DNA of 64,000 nt from a bacterium (GCA_021782055.1 JAJXVP010000001.1:1-64000); one strand, 5' to 3'; shown: positions 8,793 to 20,500, counted from the first letter of the stretch. Program-made: numbers and translations. Notes: generated by a model from the letters alone, not told the origin.

Positions 8793-9632
8793 ATGAACAA
8801 TCAACCGGTGGCGGTCTTAGATTCTGGGGTGGGTGGACTTCCTTACCTAGCTTGGATCAAAGCTCACCTTCCCCAAGAACGACTCGTTTATGTGGCTGAT
8901 CGCAAGAATTTTCCCTATGGGGAGAAGTCGGCAGCTCAGGTCACCCAGGCTGTTCTCGAAACTACTCAGGCTCTTCAAGAACGCTGTCAGCCAAAACTTT
9001 TAGCTGTGGCCTGCAACACAGCTTCGGTTGTGGCGTTAGACGCTTTACGACAGACCTTTTCTTTTCCCATTGTGGGTGTGGTGCCTGCTGTCAAAACCGC
9101 CGCTCAAGTGACTCGTAATGGCAGAATTGGTGTTTTGGCGACCCGGCAAACGGCTAACAGTACCTACTTAACTCAGCTCATCACCGAACATTGCCCGGGA
9201 AAAGCTGTCTTTCGGTACTCGGCTTCCGATTTGGTGGACCTGGTCGAAGCAGATTTTCGGCCCGAGTCTCCCGAAAAAACGCGGATTCTGACCCGTTGGG
9301 CTCGACAACTGCAGGAAGCCGAGGTTGATACCGTCGTTCTCGCTTGTACTCACTTTCTTCATGTCGAGGAGGACTTAAAAAAACTCCTACCGCCGAATTT
9401 TCAACTTGTTGATAGTCGTGACGGCGTCGGGCGCCGCACCAAAGACCTTTTGAGCTCCCAAGGGCTCATGGCCGAGCCGCCTGCGCCCGGACACAGTGCT
9501 CATGATCCCGATCTTTTCTATTTTACCGCTTCGGCGCACTGGTCTGCCGAGCTTAAGCAAGAGTTAGAAGCAAAATATGCTTACTTTGCCCAGCGGTTTG
9601 GCTTACAGCTCGGGGGAGCTTGGATCCTGTAA
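8793..9632 (+). CDS. murI: Glutamate racemase
   Basis: 279 residues. Makes D-glutamate for peptidoglycan. The family motifs are complete: DSGVGGLPYL near residue 11, the first catalytic Cys in ACNTAS (about residue 73) and the second in ACTHF (about residue 184). The start is taken at 8793; an upstream in-frame TTG would lie inside the promoter. There is no Shine-Dalgarno, in keeping with the promoter lying directly against the start codon. The stop overlaps the rsgA start by one base (TAATG), the first link of a long plus-strand run reaching lptD. Confidence 0.96.
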   Translation: MNNQPVAVLDSGVGGLPYLAWIKAHLPQERLVYVADRKNFPYGEKSAAQVTQAVLETTQALQERCQPKLLAVACNTASVVALDALRQTFSFPIVGVVPAVKTAAQVTRNGRIGVLATRQTANSTYLTQLITEHCPGKAVFRYSASDLVDLVEADFRPESPEKTRILTRWARQLQEAEVDTVVLACTHFLHVEEDLKKLLPPNFQLVDSRDGVGRRTKDLLSSQGLMAEPPAPGHSAHDPDLFYFTASAHWSAELKQELEAKYAYFAQRFGLQLGGAWIL

Positions 9633-10552
9633 TGGCAAGAGGTATCATCTGGTGGGGCATTAACAATATTTTTGGGGTAGAAACGAACGGTTTGCAGACC
9701 GAGTGCCGTTTGAAAGGAAAGGTGCTTAAAGATGCGGAACAAGAATACAATCCTTTAGCTCCTGGCGACCTTGTTGAGTGGGAAGCCTCGGACTCGGGAC
9801 GTGGTTTGATTTCTGCACGGCTGCCACGGAAAAATGCCTACCAACGTTGGAATAAAAAACGCCGTCAGCCCCAAACCATCGCGGCTAACCTGGATTTGTT
9901 GTTGTTAGTCACCACCACCCAGTCCCCGCCGTTTCGTCCACGCTTTCTTGACCGAGCCCTGGTAATGGCCGAAAAAGAAAATTTGCCGGTCAAAATTCTT
10001 GTGAATAAAATCGATTTAGGCCTCGAAGCTGAAATTGAAGACCGTTTAGCCGGCTATCAGGAGTTGGGCTGTGAGGTAGCTTTGTGCTCGAGCTTGACCG
10101 GCGAAGGTATTGAGGAGCTCAAAGAGTCCTTGTACGGCACAACAGCCGCATTGGTGGGACAGTCCGGGGTGGGAAAGTCCAGCCTGCTTAACCGTTTGGT
10201 CCCCGGGGCTCGCCAGCGGGTAGGTGATTTGTCCGCCAAGTACGACCGGGGAAATCACACGACCAATTTTGCGCTTCTTTACGCCTGGGATGGGCAACCT
10301 GGCGGCCTTATCGATACCCCCGGGGTGAGAGAGTTTGAAGTTTTTGGAATAGCTCCGGCGTCCTTGGCGGCTCATTTTCCCGATTTTGAACCTTTTCAAG
10401 GAAAGTGTACCTTTAACCGGTGTACACACCGAGCGGAACCCGGCTGTGCCATACGGGGCGCCGTCGACGAGGGGCTCATTGAACCCGACCGCTGGGATAC
10501 TTACCTCAAAATTTATGAGGATCTTTTGGTGGCTGAAAAAACATGGATGTGA
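9632..10552 (+). CDS. rsgA: Ribosome small-subunit GTPase RsgA
   Basis: 306 residues with the circularly permuted GTPase order of this family: an N-terminal OB-like domain (about 1-75), then NKID (G4), GQSGVGKSS (G1) and DTPG (G3), followed by a C-terminal zinc knuckle (C-x4-C-x1-H-x5-C, in the stretch CTFNRCTHRAEPGC). It acts in late 30S subunit maturation. The ATG at 9632 shares a base with the murI stop; a TTG four codons earlier is in frame but less likely. Translation is probably coupled to murI. Confidence 0.95.
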   Translation: MARGIIWWGINNIFGVETNGLQTECRLKGKVLKDAEQEYNPLAPGDLVEWEASDSGRGLISARLPRKNAYQRWNKKRRQPQTIAANLDLLLLVTTTQSPPFRPRFLDRALVMAEKENLPVKILVNKIDLGLEAEIEDRLAGYQELGCEVALCSSLTGEGIEELKESLYGTTAALVGQSGVGKSSLLNRLVPGARQRVGDLSAKYDRGNHTTNFALLYAWDGQPGGLIDTPGVREFEVFGIAPASLAAHFPDFEPFQGKCTFNRCTHRAEPGCAIRGAVDEGLIEPDRWDTYLKIYEDLLVAEKTWM

Positions 10553-10559
10553 ATTTCGT

Positions 10560-12914
10560 ATGGATATAACCACCCTCACGAGTTTAGAGTTTTCCCGTTT
10601 ACGGGCTCAGATTGCTAGCCTTTGCTTGACGGAAGAAGGAAAAGACCTCCTGCTGAGTTCGTTCCCTGAAATGACTCAAGCTGGAGTTATCGACCTACGT
10701 CTGCAAGTGGCTCCGTGTCTTGCGTTACAGGGAGCTGAACTTCCAGCAGGAGATTTTCCTGCGGTGGACGATTTATTGGGCCGGACCGCCCCCGAGGGAG
10801 CGGTGCTGGAGGGGCGAGAGTTAAAGGCCTTGGCTCGCTATTTGTCGAGCGTGACAGCCTGGAAAGCCTTTTTGGGCCGTCAAGAGTCCGAAATTACCCG
10901 TCACTGGGCCGCCCGTTGGGGAGATTTCTCTCAGCTGTGCAACCATTTACATTATGTTTTGAATGCAGAAGGCTCACTCATTGAAGAACACATCCCGTCC
11001 TTGATGAGGCTCAAAGGTGAAATCTCTCAGGCGCGGGGTGACATCGATAAAACCGCTCGTAATTGGCTTAAAGATGCCACGAAAGCTGAGTTTTGGCAGA
11101 CCGATACTCCCGCCGAAAAGGACGGAAGAACCGTCCTCCCGTTAAAGAGTAACTTTAAGGGACGTGTCCCCGCCGTTGTGCAAGAGGTCTCTGGCTCTGG
11201 GGCTACGGTTTTTGTGGAACCCTGGGATTTAGTAGAAAAAAACAACCGCCTCAAAGAGGCCCAAGAGGCCTGGCGTCTAGAGGTCAGTCGATTACTCCGC
11301 GAGTGGACTGGCATGGTCCGTGTTTTGCGTGAGCCCATCCTCGCCACCATGACAGCCTTGGCCGAATGGGACACCTATTGGGCGCGAGCCCGGTGGGGTC
11401 ACGCTCAGCGTGGGGTATTTCCTGCGATCGCTTCGTCGGGAGCCTGGGCCCTTCGCCAGGCACGGCATCCGTTGTTGGGGCCCCAAGCGGTTCCCATCGA
11501 TGTTGGGTGTGAAGCCGCAGTGAAAGCCTTACTCATCTCGGGACCCAATACCGGTGGAAAGACTGTAACGTTAAAAACCGTAGGGCTATTGTCGCTTTTG
11601 AACCAGTGGGGGGTTCCGATTCCTCTGTCCGAAGACAGCCAGTTGCCCGTATGGGATTCGATTTGGACCGATATTGGCGACCCTCAGTCTATGGACGAGG
11701 CGCTCTCGACCTTTTCAGGACACATGGCACGTATGGCAACCATTCTCAAACAAGCGACGTCGGCTTCGTTAGTCCTCTTGGACGAGTTGGGGTCAGGTAC
11801 CGATCCTGAAGAGGGAGGCGCTCTTGCCGTGGCGTTCTTAGAGCATTTTGTCCGTCAAGGGTGCGCTGTCTTGGCAACTACTCACCATGGGGGGCTAAAA
11901 ACCCACGCCTGGCAGACGCCAGGGTTTCAAAACGCCAGTGTCGACTTTGATCTTGCCTCGGAACGTCCTACCTACCGAATTCTCCCGGGAATTCCCGGAT
12001 CGAGTCATGCCTTTGAAACAGCCCGTCGGGTAGGCATTCCGGCTCAACTCGTCGAACAAGCACTTTCGTGGCGCCATGGAGGTGCCGATACAGCGCAAAT
12101 GCTTCTTAGGCTCCAAGAAACTCAACAGCAATTACGCGAACGCGAACAGCACCTCGGTCAACGCGAAAAAGACTTTCGCGAGGTCCAACGTCAGACTGAT
12201 CTTTTGAGGTTGCGGCTAAGGCAAAAAGAAGCCGAACTCAAAGCTCAAGGTGCGGTTGATGTCAAGCGCTTTGTGCAAGCCAGCCGAAAAGAATTTGAAC
12301 ATTTGGTTCAACAAATCCGAACAGGGGAATTGTCAAAAGAAAAGATCAAAGAGGTTCGCGAGTTCCTTACTCAAACTGAACAAACGGCCCACCAAACCGA
12401 ACAAGCCGCTTTAGAGCAGCAAAAAGACGCCAAACCCCTAGAAACGCTTGAGCCAGAAGAACTCGGTGCAGATTTGGCGTTGGGAAGGTCCGTTAGAATC
12501 CCTTCCCGAGACCTCGAAGGGGTGGTTGAGGCTTGGTCAGGCAAAAAAAATGTGCTGGTGCGCGTGGGAAATCTTCGCATGACCTTCTCTCGTGACGAGC
12601 TAATGCCTGTCAAAAAACGGCCTAGACCTGCTCCTCGTGTTGAGATCTTCACCTCGGGTGTCGCTGACAGTAAACCAGTAATGACCTTGGATTTGCGGGG
12701 GCAACGCCTGGAAACCGCTCTAGAAAACCTGGAACGCCAGTTGGACCTTGCCTTAATGCAGGGGCTTTCGGAATTTTCGGTGATTCATGGGCTAGGGGAC
12801 GGCATTCTTCAAAAAGGGGTACAAGAGTATTTAAAAACGCGAAAGGAAGTCCAAAAATTCTTTTTTTCTAGGCCGGAGGAGGGCGGCTTTGGCAAAACTG
12901 TGGTTCAGCTGTAA
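10560..12914 (+). CDS. mutS2: Endonuclease MutS2
   Basis: 784 residues, the usual MutS2 length. The core is a MutS-like ATPase with Walker A GPNTGGKTVTLK (near residue 326) and Walker B LVLLDELGSGTDPEEG (near 405). A long Gln/Glu-rich coiled coil follows (about 515-625), then a linker and a C-terminal Smr nuclease domain with LDLRG and HGLGDG motifs. Known members rescue collided ribosomes or suppress homologous recombination. The start at 10560 lies seven bases after the rsgA stop and gives the expected N terminus; longer in-frame starts would run through rsgA. No clear Shine-Dalgarno, so coupling to rsgA is likely. Confidence 0.95.
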   Translation: MDITTLTSLEFSRLRAQIASLCLTEEGKDLLLSSFPEMTQAGVIDLRLQVAPCLALQGAELPAGDFPAVDDLLGRTAPEGAVLEGRELKALARYLSSVTAWKAFLGRQESEITRHWAARWGDFSQLCNHLHYVLNAEGSLIEEHIPSLMRLKGEISQARGDIDKTARNWLKDATKAEFWQTDTPAEKDGRTVLPLKSNFKGRVPAVVQEVSGSGATVFVEPWDLVEKNNRLKEAQEAWRLEVSRLLREWTGMVRVLREPILATMTALAEWDTYWARARWGHAQRGVFPAIASSGAWALRQARHPLLGPQAVPIDVGCEAAVKALLISGPNTGGKTVTLKTVGLLSLLNQWGVPIPLSEDSQLPVWDSIWTDIGDPQSMDEALSTFSGHMARMATILKQATSASLVLLDELGSGTDPEEGGALAVAFLEHFVRQGCAVLATTHHGGLKTHAWQTPGFQNASVDFDLASERPTYRILPGIPGSSHAFETARRVGIPAQLVEQALSWRHGGADTAQMLLRLQETQQQLREREQHLGQREKDFREVQRQTDLLRLRLRQKEAELKAQGAVDVKRFVQASRKEFEHLVQQIRTGELSKEKIKEVREFLTQTEQTAHQTEQAALEQQKDAKPLETLEPEELGADLALGRSVRIPSRDLEGVVEAWSGKKNVLVRVGNLRMTFSRDELMPVKKRPRPAPRVEIFTSGVADSKPVMTLDLRGQRLETALENLERQLDLALMQGLSEFSVIHGLGDGILQKGVQEYLKTRKEVQKFFFSRPEEGGFGKTVVQL

Positions 12915-13512
12915 AGCGCTTCTCATTTTGGGTGTTTCCTTGTTGCTCACCTCCTGCTTATCCCTACAGCTGTCCATGAACTTTACCCCGCAGGGAGGAG
13001 GAACCCTGGTCGCCGATTTTTACCTTTCGCCGTTAACCGCAGATATTCCTGTTCAACTTTCGGCCACGCGCAGTGTCACACTTCCGCGGAGCGAACAGGA
13101 GTGGCGCGCCGTTTTGGCGGGTATCCCGGGCACGTCCTTAACGGCTTTTCAAGAAAATGCCTCAGTTCAGGGGCAAGCGTTTCATGTGGAGGTGGCCTTT
13201 GCCTCTCCGACAGCGTTGGCTAAGCTCTTTGAGCATTTTGGTGAACAAGCCCAACTGGTGGTGGATGCCCAAGATCACCGTGAGCTGACCTTGCTCTGGA
13301 AAACCCCCAACTTGGCGGGGTCGCCGCCCAAAATTCAACAAATTTGGCAGGCCTATTGGGGAAATGAAACGTGGGTGACGGCTATCCATACGCCGCGACC
13401 GATGATTTCGCAAACCGACGGGGAAAGAAGATCGGCTTACGAGGCAGTCTGGACTGTCAAGGAATCTGCCTTGTTGAATAAAGACCCTCCGGTGCTAAAG
13501 GTCACTTGGTAA
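12889..13512 (+). CDS. Predicted lipoprotein, unknown function
   Basis: 207 residues beginning with a TTG codon that has a strong GAGGAGG eight bases upstream, inside the 3' end of mutS2 (26-base overlap). A type II signal peptide is clear: Lys, a hydrophobic stretch, then the lipobox LLTSC with the modified Cys near residue 23. The mature part is predominantly beta-rich and ends in an aromatic-rich segment; I do not recognise a domain. Secreted across the inner membrane and lipid-anchored, probably facing the periplasm. Function unknown; position between mutS2 and an exported TPR gene suggests only co-expression. Confidence 0.75.
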   Translation: MAKLWFSCKALLILGVSLLLTSCLSLQLSMNFTPQGGGTLVADFYLSPLTADIPVQLSATRSVTLPRSEQEWRAVLAGIPGTSLTAFQENASVQGQAFHVEVAFASPTALAKLFEHFGEQAQLVVDAQDHRELTLLWKTPNLAGSPPKIQQIWQAYWGNETWVTAIHTPRPMISQTDGERRSAYEAVWTVKESALLNKDPPVLKVTW

Positions 13513-13595
13513 CCTGTGATCGTACAGCCTCCCTTCTTGACGATGGTGGGGGTGTTCTGTATGGTGGAAAGTGGAGCCGCGAGGAAGTGAAACTT

Positions 13596-14765
13596 TTGGG
13601 ACAGAAATTTTCCATACCTTTCCTAGCCGTGCTGACCTTGCTACTCTCCACGTCTGCTCTTTCCGCACAAAACGAAAATCCTTCTCGTCATCCGGTTCAA
13701 AAACCGTTTTCAGCCCCCTTACCCCCCGAAACCTTTACCTATCCCGATGCTGAACCCCATGTTCTTCCCAGCTGGGTCGAGTTCGGTCGAGGCGAAATGG
13801 CCGTCCAGGAAAAGCATTACGGTCAGGCTGTGAATGATTTTCGCAAAGCTATTGAGCGCAAGGGCATCTACCCCGAAGCCGAATGGAAGCTGGCAGAAGT
13901 GGCAGGAATCAACGGTGACCCGTTGGTTGAAGCTCAACTTTTGCGCCACGCTCTTGGTGAAGCGGGGCTTTTAGCTGTCCCCGACGACAAGTGGGCTATT
14001 CTATACACCTTGGCCAAGGTTGAAAAACAACTCCCGTCACCGGGTCTTGAAAAAAAATCTTTGGCCATGGATACCTACCGGGAAATTTTATCCCAAGACC
14101 CCGATTATGAAGCGCTTGAAGCGGGTACGGGTCTAGGCGGCTACGACGCGGCGTTTTTTACAAAACCAGGCCGTTTTGTGTACCAAAGTACAGGCAAAGA
14201 AAGTTTTACCTCTCAACTAACAGGGTTAAACCGAGTTTTGTACCTTTATCACCATCCCGTAGATTTTAGTCTTAAGGCCCACCAAGAATTAGCTAAGCTG
14301 TACTTAGAAAACCATGCCTGGGATCAGGCCGAAGTCCATGCGTTATATGCCCTAACGGCCATTTTTAGTACGGTCATCGATGCTGTTCAAGCACAGCAGC
14401 CCGATTACGTTTTTCACAGTCTTAACGATTTTTTTCGAAATCGAAACTCACCGGTCTTTCTGGGGGTTGATCCCCGTTTGCAGTCTCACCGGGGACCAGG
14501 TTCAGCGAACCCCGGTTGGATGAGTCGCTGGCAGGATATTTGGGATTTTTTAAAAAAAAGTAAAACGGATGAAACCCTAGCGACGTTGGATTTTGCCTTG
14601 AGGGGGATCGAAAAGCGAGACCGTTTGTTCACGGCTCCCCCCGATAATCGTCGTACGGCCCAACAGGCCCAAGAGGAAGTTCTCGGCTGGCTTCACTTGA
14701 TCTTTCCCAATAGTCCCTGGAACGCTATCTTGCGACATGAGGCACAACGAACATGGATAAACTAA
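13596..14765 (+). CDS. Exported TPR-like protein
   Basis: About 389 residues with a signal peptide (hydrophobic core [11 protein letters not shown], likely cleavage after ALSAQ). The mature part is helical with at least one TPR-like pair near residues 75-130 ('[15 protein letters not shown]') and further helices to the end. Start choice: TTG at 13596 has GAGGAA nine bases upstream; a GTG at 13587 and longer in-frame extensions are possible but give a poor signal peptide. It overlaps the start of uvrA by 13 bases. Such periplasmic TPR proteins are common in spirochaetes and probably scaffold envelope complexes; no specific function can be assigned. Confidence 0.72.
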   Translation: MGQKFSIPFLAVLTLLLSTSALSAQNENPSRHPVQKPFSAPLPPETFTYPDAEPHVLPSWVEFGRGEMAVQEKHYGQAVNDFRKAIERKGIYPEAEWKLAEVAGINGDPLVEAQLLRHALGEAGLLAVPDDKWAILYTLAKVEKQLPSPGLEKKSLAMDTYREILSQDPDYEALEAGTGLGGYDAAFFTKPGRFVYQSTGKESFTSQLTGLNRVLYLYHHPVDFSLKAHQELAKLYLENHAWDQAEVHALYALTAIFSTVIDAVQAQQPDYVFHSLNDFFRNRNSPVFLGVDPRLQSHRGPGSANPGWMSRWQDIWDFLKKSKTDETLATLDFALRGIEKRDRLFTAPPDNRRTAQQAQEEVLGWLHLIFPNSPWNAILRHEAQRTWIN

Positions 14766-17578
14766 TTGTCAAAGGGGCGCGCGAGCATAACCTGAAGAAC
14801 ATCGACCTGGAATTACCGCGCAACAAGTTGATTGTGATTACCGGAAAAAGTGGTTCAGGAAAATCTTCCCTGGCCTTTGACACCATTTTTGCCGAAGGTC
14901 AGCGGCGGTATGTGGAGTCGCTTTCAGCCTATGCACGCCAATTTTTGGGTCGTTTGGATAAACCTGATGTCGATTATATCGAAGGGCTTTCTCCGGCGAT
15001 TTCTATCGAACAGAAAACTACCCATCGCAATCCTCGGTCCACTGTAGGAACCGTTACAGAAATCCATGACTACTATCGACTCCTTTTCGCGCGCATCGGA
15101 AAGCCCTTGTGCCCGCACTGCGGAAAACCTGTCGAGAAAAAAACCGTGGATCAGATTCTCGAGGATATCTTTCAGCTTCCTGCGTCCAGCCGTCTGATGG
15201 TTCTTTCTCCGGTGGTGCGGGGAAAAAAAGGCGAACACCTGAAGGTTTTTGAGGATGCCCGCCAGCTCGGGTACCAACGGGCCCGCATTGATGGAACGCT
15301 TGTTTCTCTCGACGAGACCCTTGAACTCGATAAAAAAAAGAAGCACGACATCGATATCGTCGTCGATCGGGTTGTTCTCTCTGGCGAGGCGCGGGGGCGT
15401 TTGGCGGAATCGCTAGAGGCATCGTTAAGCATGTCGGATGGTCTGGCCAAAGTGGTTGTCTTAGCAGAAACCGGCGATCAAGAGCTGTTTTTCTCTGAAA
15501 AAGGAACGTGCCCCGACCATCCCGATGTAGCGTTTCCTGATTTGGAACCGCGTCTGTTTTCGTTCAACAACCCCTACGGCGCCTGCCCCGTGTGTTCTGG
15601 CCTCGGGATGACCATGGAGTTTGATCCAGATTTAGTCATCCCGGACGCCAGGCTGTCGTTTAACGAAGGGGGAATCGCCCCTTACAATCCTGAATCGGGC
15701 TGGCATCGTTCCTGGTTTGAGGCCCTGGCAAGGCATTTTCAATTTAGTTTAGACACCCCTCTCAAAGACTTGTCTCCGCGAATTCGACACGCTTTGCTTC
15801 ATGGAACCGACCAGCCGGTCGAAGTCGTCTACCAGAACCGCGAAGGAACTGGAAAATTTGAGTATTCTTCGCAGTTTAAAGGAATTCTGAAAGATTTGAG
15901 CCGCCGCTACCGTGAAACCCAAAGCGATGGCATTAAAGACTGGCTAGAGAAATATATGTCTCAGCGGCCATGCCCAGAGTGTGGTGGAAAACGTTTAAAA
16001 ACCGAGGCGCTTTCGGTCTACGTGGGGAATCAAAATATCCATGCCTTGTCGAGCCTCACGGTGGGTGAGGCGTTAGAGTTTTTTCGAGCTTTACCCCTGA
16101 CAGAAACGCAGGCTAAAATCGCTGATCAGATTCTTAAAGAGATTCGCGCGCGCCTCGGGTTTTTGGCAAGCGTAGGTCTTGATTACCTTACCCTCGAAAG
16201 AAAAGCGTCGACCTTATCGGGAGGCGAAGCCCAGCGGATACGCTTGGCAACACAGATTGGTAGTCAGCTGGTGGGCGTGCTGTACATCCTTGATGAACCG
16301 ACAATTGGGCTTCACCAACGGGACAACGAGCGCTTAATTGCCACCCTTCAACAGCTTCGAGATATCGGCAACACCCTTTTGGTTGTCGAGCATGATGAAC
16401 AGACAATCCGTACCGCTGATTACATTGTGGACCTAGGGCCGGGAAGCGGTGTTCATGGGGGACAAGTTATCGCCCAAGGAACCCTCGAAGAAATTCTCGC
16501 CGACCCCCAAAGTATCACTGGTCAGTGTTTAACGGGTGTGATTTCGATTCCCAACCGTGCTCAACGCCGTCAGGGTAACGGGCAGGAACTGCTGTTGACA
16601 GGTGCCAAAGAACACAACCTGAAGAACATTACAGTGCATTTTCCTCTTGGGGTTATGACAGTAATTACCGGTGTTTCCGGTTCAGGTAAGTCGACCCTGC
16701 TTTCTGATGTCCTTTACCCGGCTTTGGTGAATCGCCTCTCGAAGGATCAGCACCTTAGTGAAGGTCAGTATGATCAGATCAAGGGGACCGAGTTTCTGGA
16801 TAAGGTCATTGCCATTGATCAGAGCCCCATAGGACGCACCCCGCGCTCCAACCCTGCCACCTATATTGGTGTCTTTACCGCGATTCGTGACCTTTACGCC
16901 ACGTTACCTGACGCCAAAGCCCGCGGTTATAAACCGGGACGCTTTTCTTTCAATGTCAAAGGTGGCCGTTGTGAAAATTGTGAAGGCGATGGCTCTTTGC
17001 AGATTGAAATGCACTTTTTGCCTGACGTGTATGTTACCTGCGACGTTTGTCACGGAAAACGCTTTAATAAAGAAACTCTCGAGATTCGGTACAAGGGAAA
17101 GAACATTCATGAAGTCCTTGATATGCCGGTGGATGAGGCCGTTGATTTCTTTGCCGGTATTCCTTCCGTTGCCAACAAGCTAAGAACCTTGCAGTCGGTC
17201 GGTTTAGGGTACATCAAGCTAGGGCAATCTGCTCTAACCCTTTCTGGGGGAGAAGCTCAACGGGTAAAGCTCGCGCTGGAATTGTCAAAACGGAGTACCG
17301 GAAAGACCATCTATGTTATTGACGAACCAACAACCGGGTTGCATTTTGCCGATGTCAAACAACTTCTTGAGGTGCTTCAGCGTCTCGTCGACGCGGGCAA
17401 TACCATGATTCTTATCGAGCATAATCTCGACGTTATCCGTCAATCGGATTATGTCATTGATTTGGGGCCGGAGGGTGGCGGACGAGGCGGCTCTTTGGTG
17501 GTTTGTGGAACTCCCGAGGAGGTGGCGCGTTGTCCGGAGTCTCATACCGGACGGTTTTTGCGCGAACTGCTTTCATGA
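14753..17578 (+). CDS. uvrA: Excinuclease ABC subunit A
   Basis: 941 residues, full length. Damage-recognition ATPase of nucleotide excision repair. Two ABC modules are seen, with Walker A motifs [12 protein letters not shown] (residue 31) and [11 protein letters not shown] (about 640) and two ABC signatures LSGGEAQR. The C-terminal zinc finger is canonical (CENCEG ... CDVCHG). In the first zinc finger the opening pair reads CPDH rather than CPxC, so the second ligand may be His; the closing pair CPVC is normal. The start overlaps the preceding TPR gene, and the stop overlaps lptD by four bases (ATGA), so repair and envelope genes share one transcript. Confidence 0.97.
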   Translation: MDKLIVKGAREHNLKNIDLELPRNKLIVITGKSGSGKSSLAFDTIFAEGQRRYVESLSAYARQFLGRLDKPDVDYIEGLSPAISIEQKTTHRNPRSTVGTVTEIHDYYRLLFARIGKPLCPHCGKPVEKKTVDQILEDIFQLPASSRLMVLSPVVRGKKGEHLKVFEDARQLGYQRARIDGTLVSLDETLELDKKKKHDIDIVVDRVVLSGEARGRLAESLEASLSMSDGLAKVVVLAETGDQELFFSEKGTCPDHPDVAFPDLEPRLFSFNNPYGACPVCSGLGMTMEFDPDLVIPDARLSFNEGGIAPYNPESGWHRSWFEALARHFQFSLDTPLKDLSPRIRHALLHGTDQPVEVVYQNREGTGKFEYSSQFKGILKDLSRRYRETQSDGIKDWLEKYMSQRPCPECGGKRLKTEALSVYVGNQNIHALSSLTVGEALEFFRALPLTETQAKIADQILKEIRARLGFLASVGLDYLTLERKASTLSGGEAQRIRLATQIGSQLVGVLYILDEPTIGLHQRDNERLIATLQQLRDIGNTLLVVEHDEQTIRTADYIVDLGPGSGVHGGQVIAQGTLEEILADPQSITGQCLTGVISIPNRAQRRQGNGQELLLTGAKEHNLKNITVHFPLGVMTVITGVSGSGKSTLLSDVLYPALVNRLSKDQHLSEGQYDQIKGTEFLDKVIAIDQSPIGRTPRSNPATYIGVFTAIRDLYATLPDAKARGYKPGRFSFNVKGGRCENCEGDGSLQIEMHFLPDVYVTCDVCHGKRFNKETLEIRYKGKNIHEVLDMPVDEAVDFFAGIPSVANKLRTLQSVGLGYIKLGQSALTLSGGEAQRVKLALELSKRSTGKTIYVIDEPTTGLHFADVKQLLEVLQRLVDAGNTMILIEHNLDVIRQSDYVIDLGPEGGGRGGSLVVCGTPEEVARCPESHTGRFLRELLS

Positions 17579-20500
17579 GGTTTTGGTTCGTCATTGTGGG
17601 GGCTCTTGTTCTTGTGACGGGCCTAGGAGCCGGTGAAGTTAAAGACTCGCAATCCTTACCCGCACCCTCTTGGATGGATGAAGCTCAAAAGCGTGACTGG
17701 AAAACGGCCAGCTATGAAGACCTGAAAGCTTGGGCCGAACAGTTAGGCCTAAACGATACAGGCACTGCTGATGACTTACGCACCCGCCTGGGCCAAAGCT
17801 TGGGGTTCACAGAAATTACCCCCGTGCCAAACGTGGAAAAAAAGAAAAAGATCCTCACGATCGAAAGTGCGCGTTCGGCCGGATTTATTCAGGTCGAGCG
17901 AACCGACGGGGGGAGGGAACTTCACCTGTCGGGGGGAGTCCATCTCATTTTTAAAGATAACACCAAAAATGTCACTCACGACATTGTTTGTTCGGAACTC
18001 TGGTACGATCAAGCTTTAGGCGAAATGACTGCCAAGGGTCATGTCGTCTACACCTTGATCAACGGTAGTTCTCAGGATGTGTTTCATGGAGATAGCCTTA
18101 CCTTTCGCCTTAGTGATGCCCAGGGCATCTTTTACGGGGGCAGCTCTACACGGCAACAGACCGAGCAGGGGGTAACCCTGACCTTTACTTATCAGGGAAA
18201 AACCATTAAACGTTCGGGCAACGATGTCGTCGTGATGGATAACGGGACGATTACCTCAAGTCCTGCGAGGCCTCCGAACTATGAGTTAAAGGCGAGCAAG
18301 ATTTGGATCCTCGCCCCAGGTGAGTGGGGGATCGAGAATGCCGTCCTCTGGTTGGGGCGCATTCCGGTTTTTTATTTTCCTTTTTATTTTCAACCGGGTG
18401 ATGATTTCTTCTTTAACCCTGTTCTGGGGTTTCCTGGTCCCTCAGACCCGCGAGGAACCTACTTACAGACAACGACGTATTTCTTGGGACAAAAAAAAAG
18501 GGATGATTCGGCGATGTCGTTCTTACAAGTTGCCGGTTCAGGAGGCGATGTAAAACGTGTCCAACGAGGGCTCTTTATGGTTCCGGGAACCCCTCCACCC
18601 CAGCCCGACCATTGGATTTTAAAAACAACCAACGACTTGTATACAAATTTGGGCTATCTCAATGGCGTCTATGCCGAGATGCCTGGCCTTGCCGGTCTCA
18701 AGACTTTTAACTGGTGGACGACTTTAGGGGTAACGAGAACCCTGGACGCGACAGGAAATCCGTATCAAACCTCGCCGTTTGATCCTACGCTGAGCCCTTG
18801 GTCACAGTTTCAGTGGGACCAAGGCTATTTTGGTCCTTGGAGTTTTCCTTTGCGCTGGGGAGCCCATGTGGATGGTAGCAATTCCCTGTTCACGTTTAAG
18901 TTGGAATTCTATACAGACCCGTCGTTGTACGGGCAGACGTTTTTAAACAGAAGTGAAAATTTCAGCCTTACCACCCTTTTAGGGCTCAATACCAACACGA
19001 ACACCTACACCCTGCCAACGATTCAATCCTCACTGAACTGGCAGTTGGCTTTAACTCCTCAAAGCATGCCGCTTCCTTGGACCTTTTGGAATACCTTGAG
19101 CTTGACCCGGTTAGAGGCCGATGCCGAGTGGGACCAGAAAACAAACGGGGCCTATTCGTCTTCGTCGACGTCACCCAGTGCCTATTTGTACGCGCCGTCT
19201 TTATTCACGCTACCCAGTATTTCGTTTTCTACAGGGGGAAAGCTCTTAGATTTTTCGGGGACTTCTGCGGCTCCAGTGACGGTCAAATCGGCATTAATTT
19301 CGCCCTGGGCTTCGTCTAGTGCACCAGCGTCTTCTGAGAACTCGGATGCTCCCGCCTCCTCTGAGACTACAGGTAGCGCGAAAACTATTCCAGCCTCCCC
19401 CCTAATTCTCCCTGACCTTCAACAGGACCTCACCATTGATAAGACGGTTTCTGGTTCAACAGGCAGTTTGTCATGGACGTATTCACCAACCTGGCGAAAC
19501 GAAACTCGCTACGATACCACACAGTGGGTTCAACCCGGGCAAATGAACTGGGCGGTTCAGACTCAACAGTGGTTTTTAAACCAAACGGCCGATGTGAATT
19601 ATCAGCAATCCTCCCTGGATAAAACTTGGTCTTTGAGCGAAGACGTGAATTTATCGCAACTAGGGCAAAAAACCTGGGTGCTGGGGTCGGGGCTCTCCCC
19701 ATCACAAGTACTTTTAGATCAGCAAACGGATGCCTCGAATACGCAAATTCAGGTTTACCAGACGTTTTCTCCGACAGTGAATCCTTTAGTGAGTATTCCA
19801 GCCTTGGCACAATCCAATGTAACCTACAACTTAAAATCAAGGTTGTGGTCACACTCGTTTTCTTCGTGGGATACAACTTCGAATACTGCGGTCTATCAGG
19901 ATTTGTACTGGGATGGCACCCCCGATTCTGTGCCCATTAACAATGTCAGTGCCAAGTTGAACTGGGTTTTGCTGTACCCCAACCCTGTTTTTAACTCCTA
20001 CCTTTCGTGGAGTAACGACCTTGATCCTCGTCCCACCAACCAAAGTTTGAGCTGGAATTTTGCCGCAACCCAAGACTGGGGGTCCTTAACCTCGACTTTG
20101 ACCTATCGGGATATTGGAAATGGGTGGAACCCTGACCCGTGGGTGGCCAACGTGACTTGGAAGCCGTTTGCCAACTTCAGCTTTTCGCAGGACTACACCT
20201 ACGATTTGGTGGATGAAAAACCGCAGTCTGCCATAAGCACCCTCAACCTTTGGGGCCTTCAAACCAAGTTTACCGCCCAGCAAACCTTTCCCTACTCCTT
20301 CAATACGGTTTCCAAGTCCTGGACCCAAGGCACACAGATGGACTTTCTGGACTCGGAACTTGACTTTACCTGGAACAACACCTGGAAAAGTCCCTACTTC
20401 TGGAAGGGTCGGGCCTACACGAGTTTAGGACTGAATGCCTCGTGGCTGATCAACCTTCAGCAGTATACCCAGATGCCTCTCTCGGTCAGTTATACGTTTA

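Noticed and set aside
10046..10579. 177-codon minus-strand frame opposite rsgA
   Set aside because: Shadow of the GTPase gene: no ribosome site, no recognisable domain, fully inside a conserved gene.
12889..12914. Frameshift between mutS2 and the following lipoprotein
   Set aside because: mutS2 has a full Smr domain and the lipoprotein has its own ribosome site and signal peptide, so the 26-base overlap is a normal gene junction.
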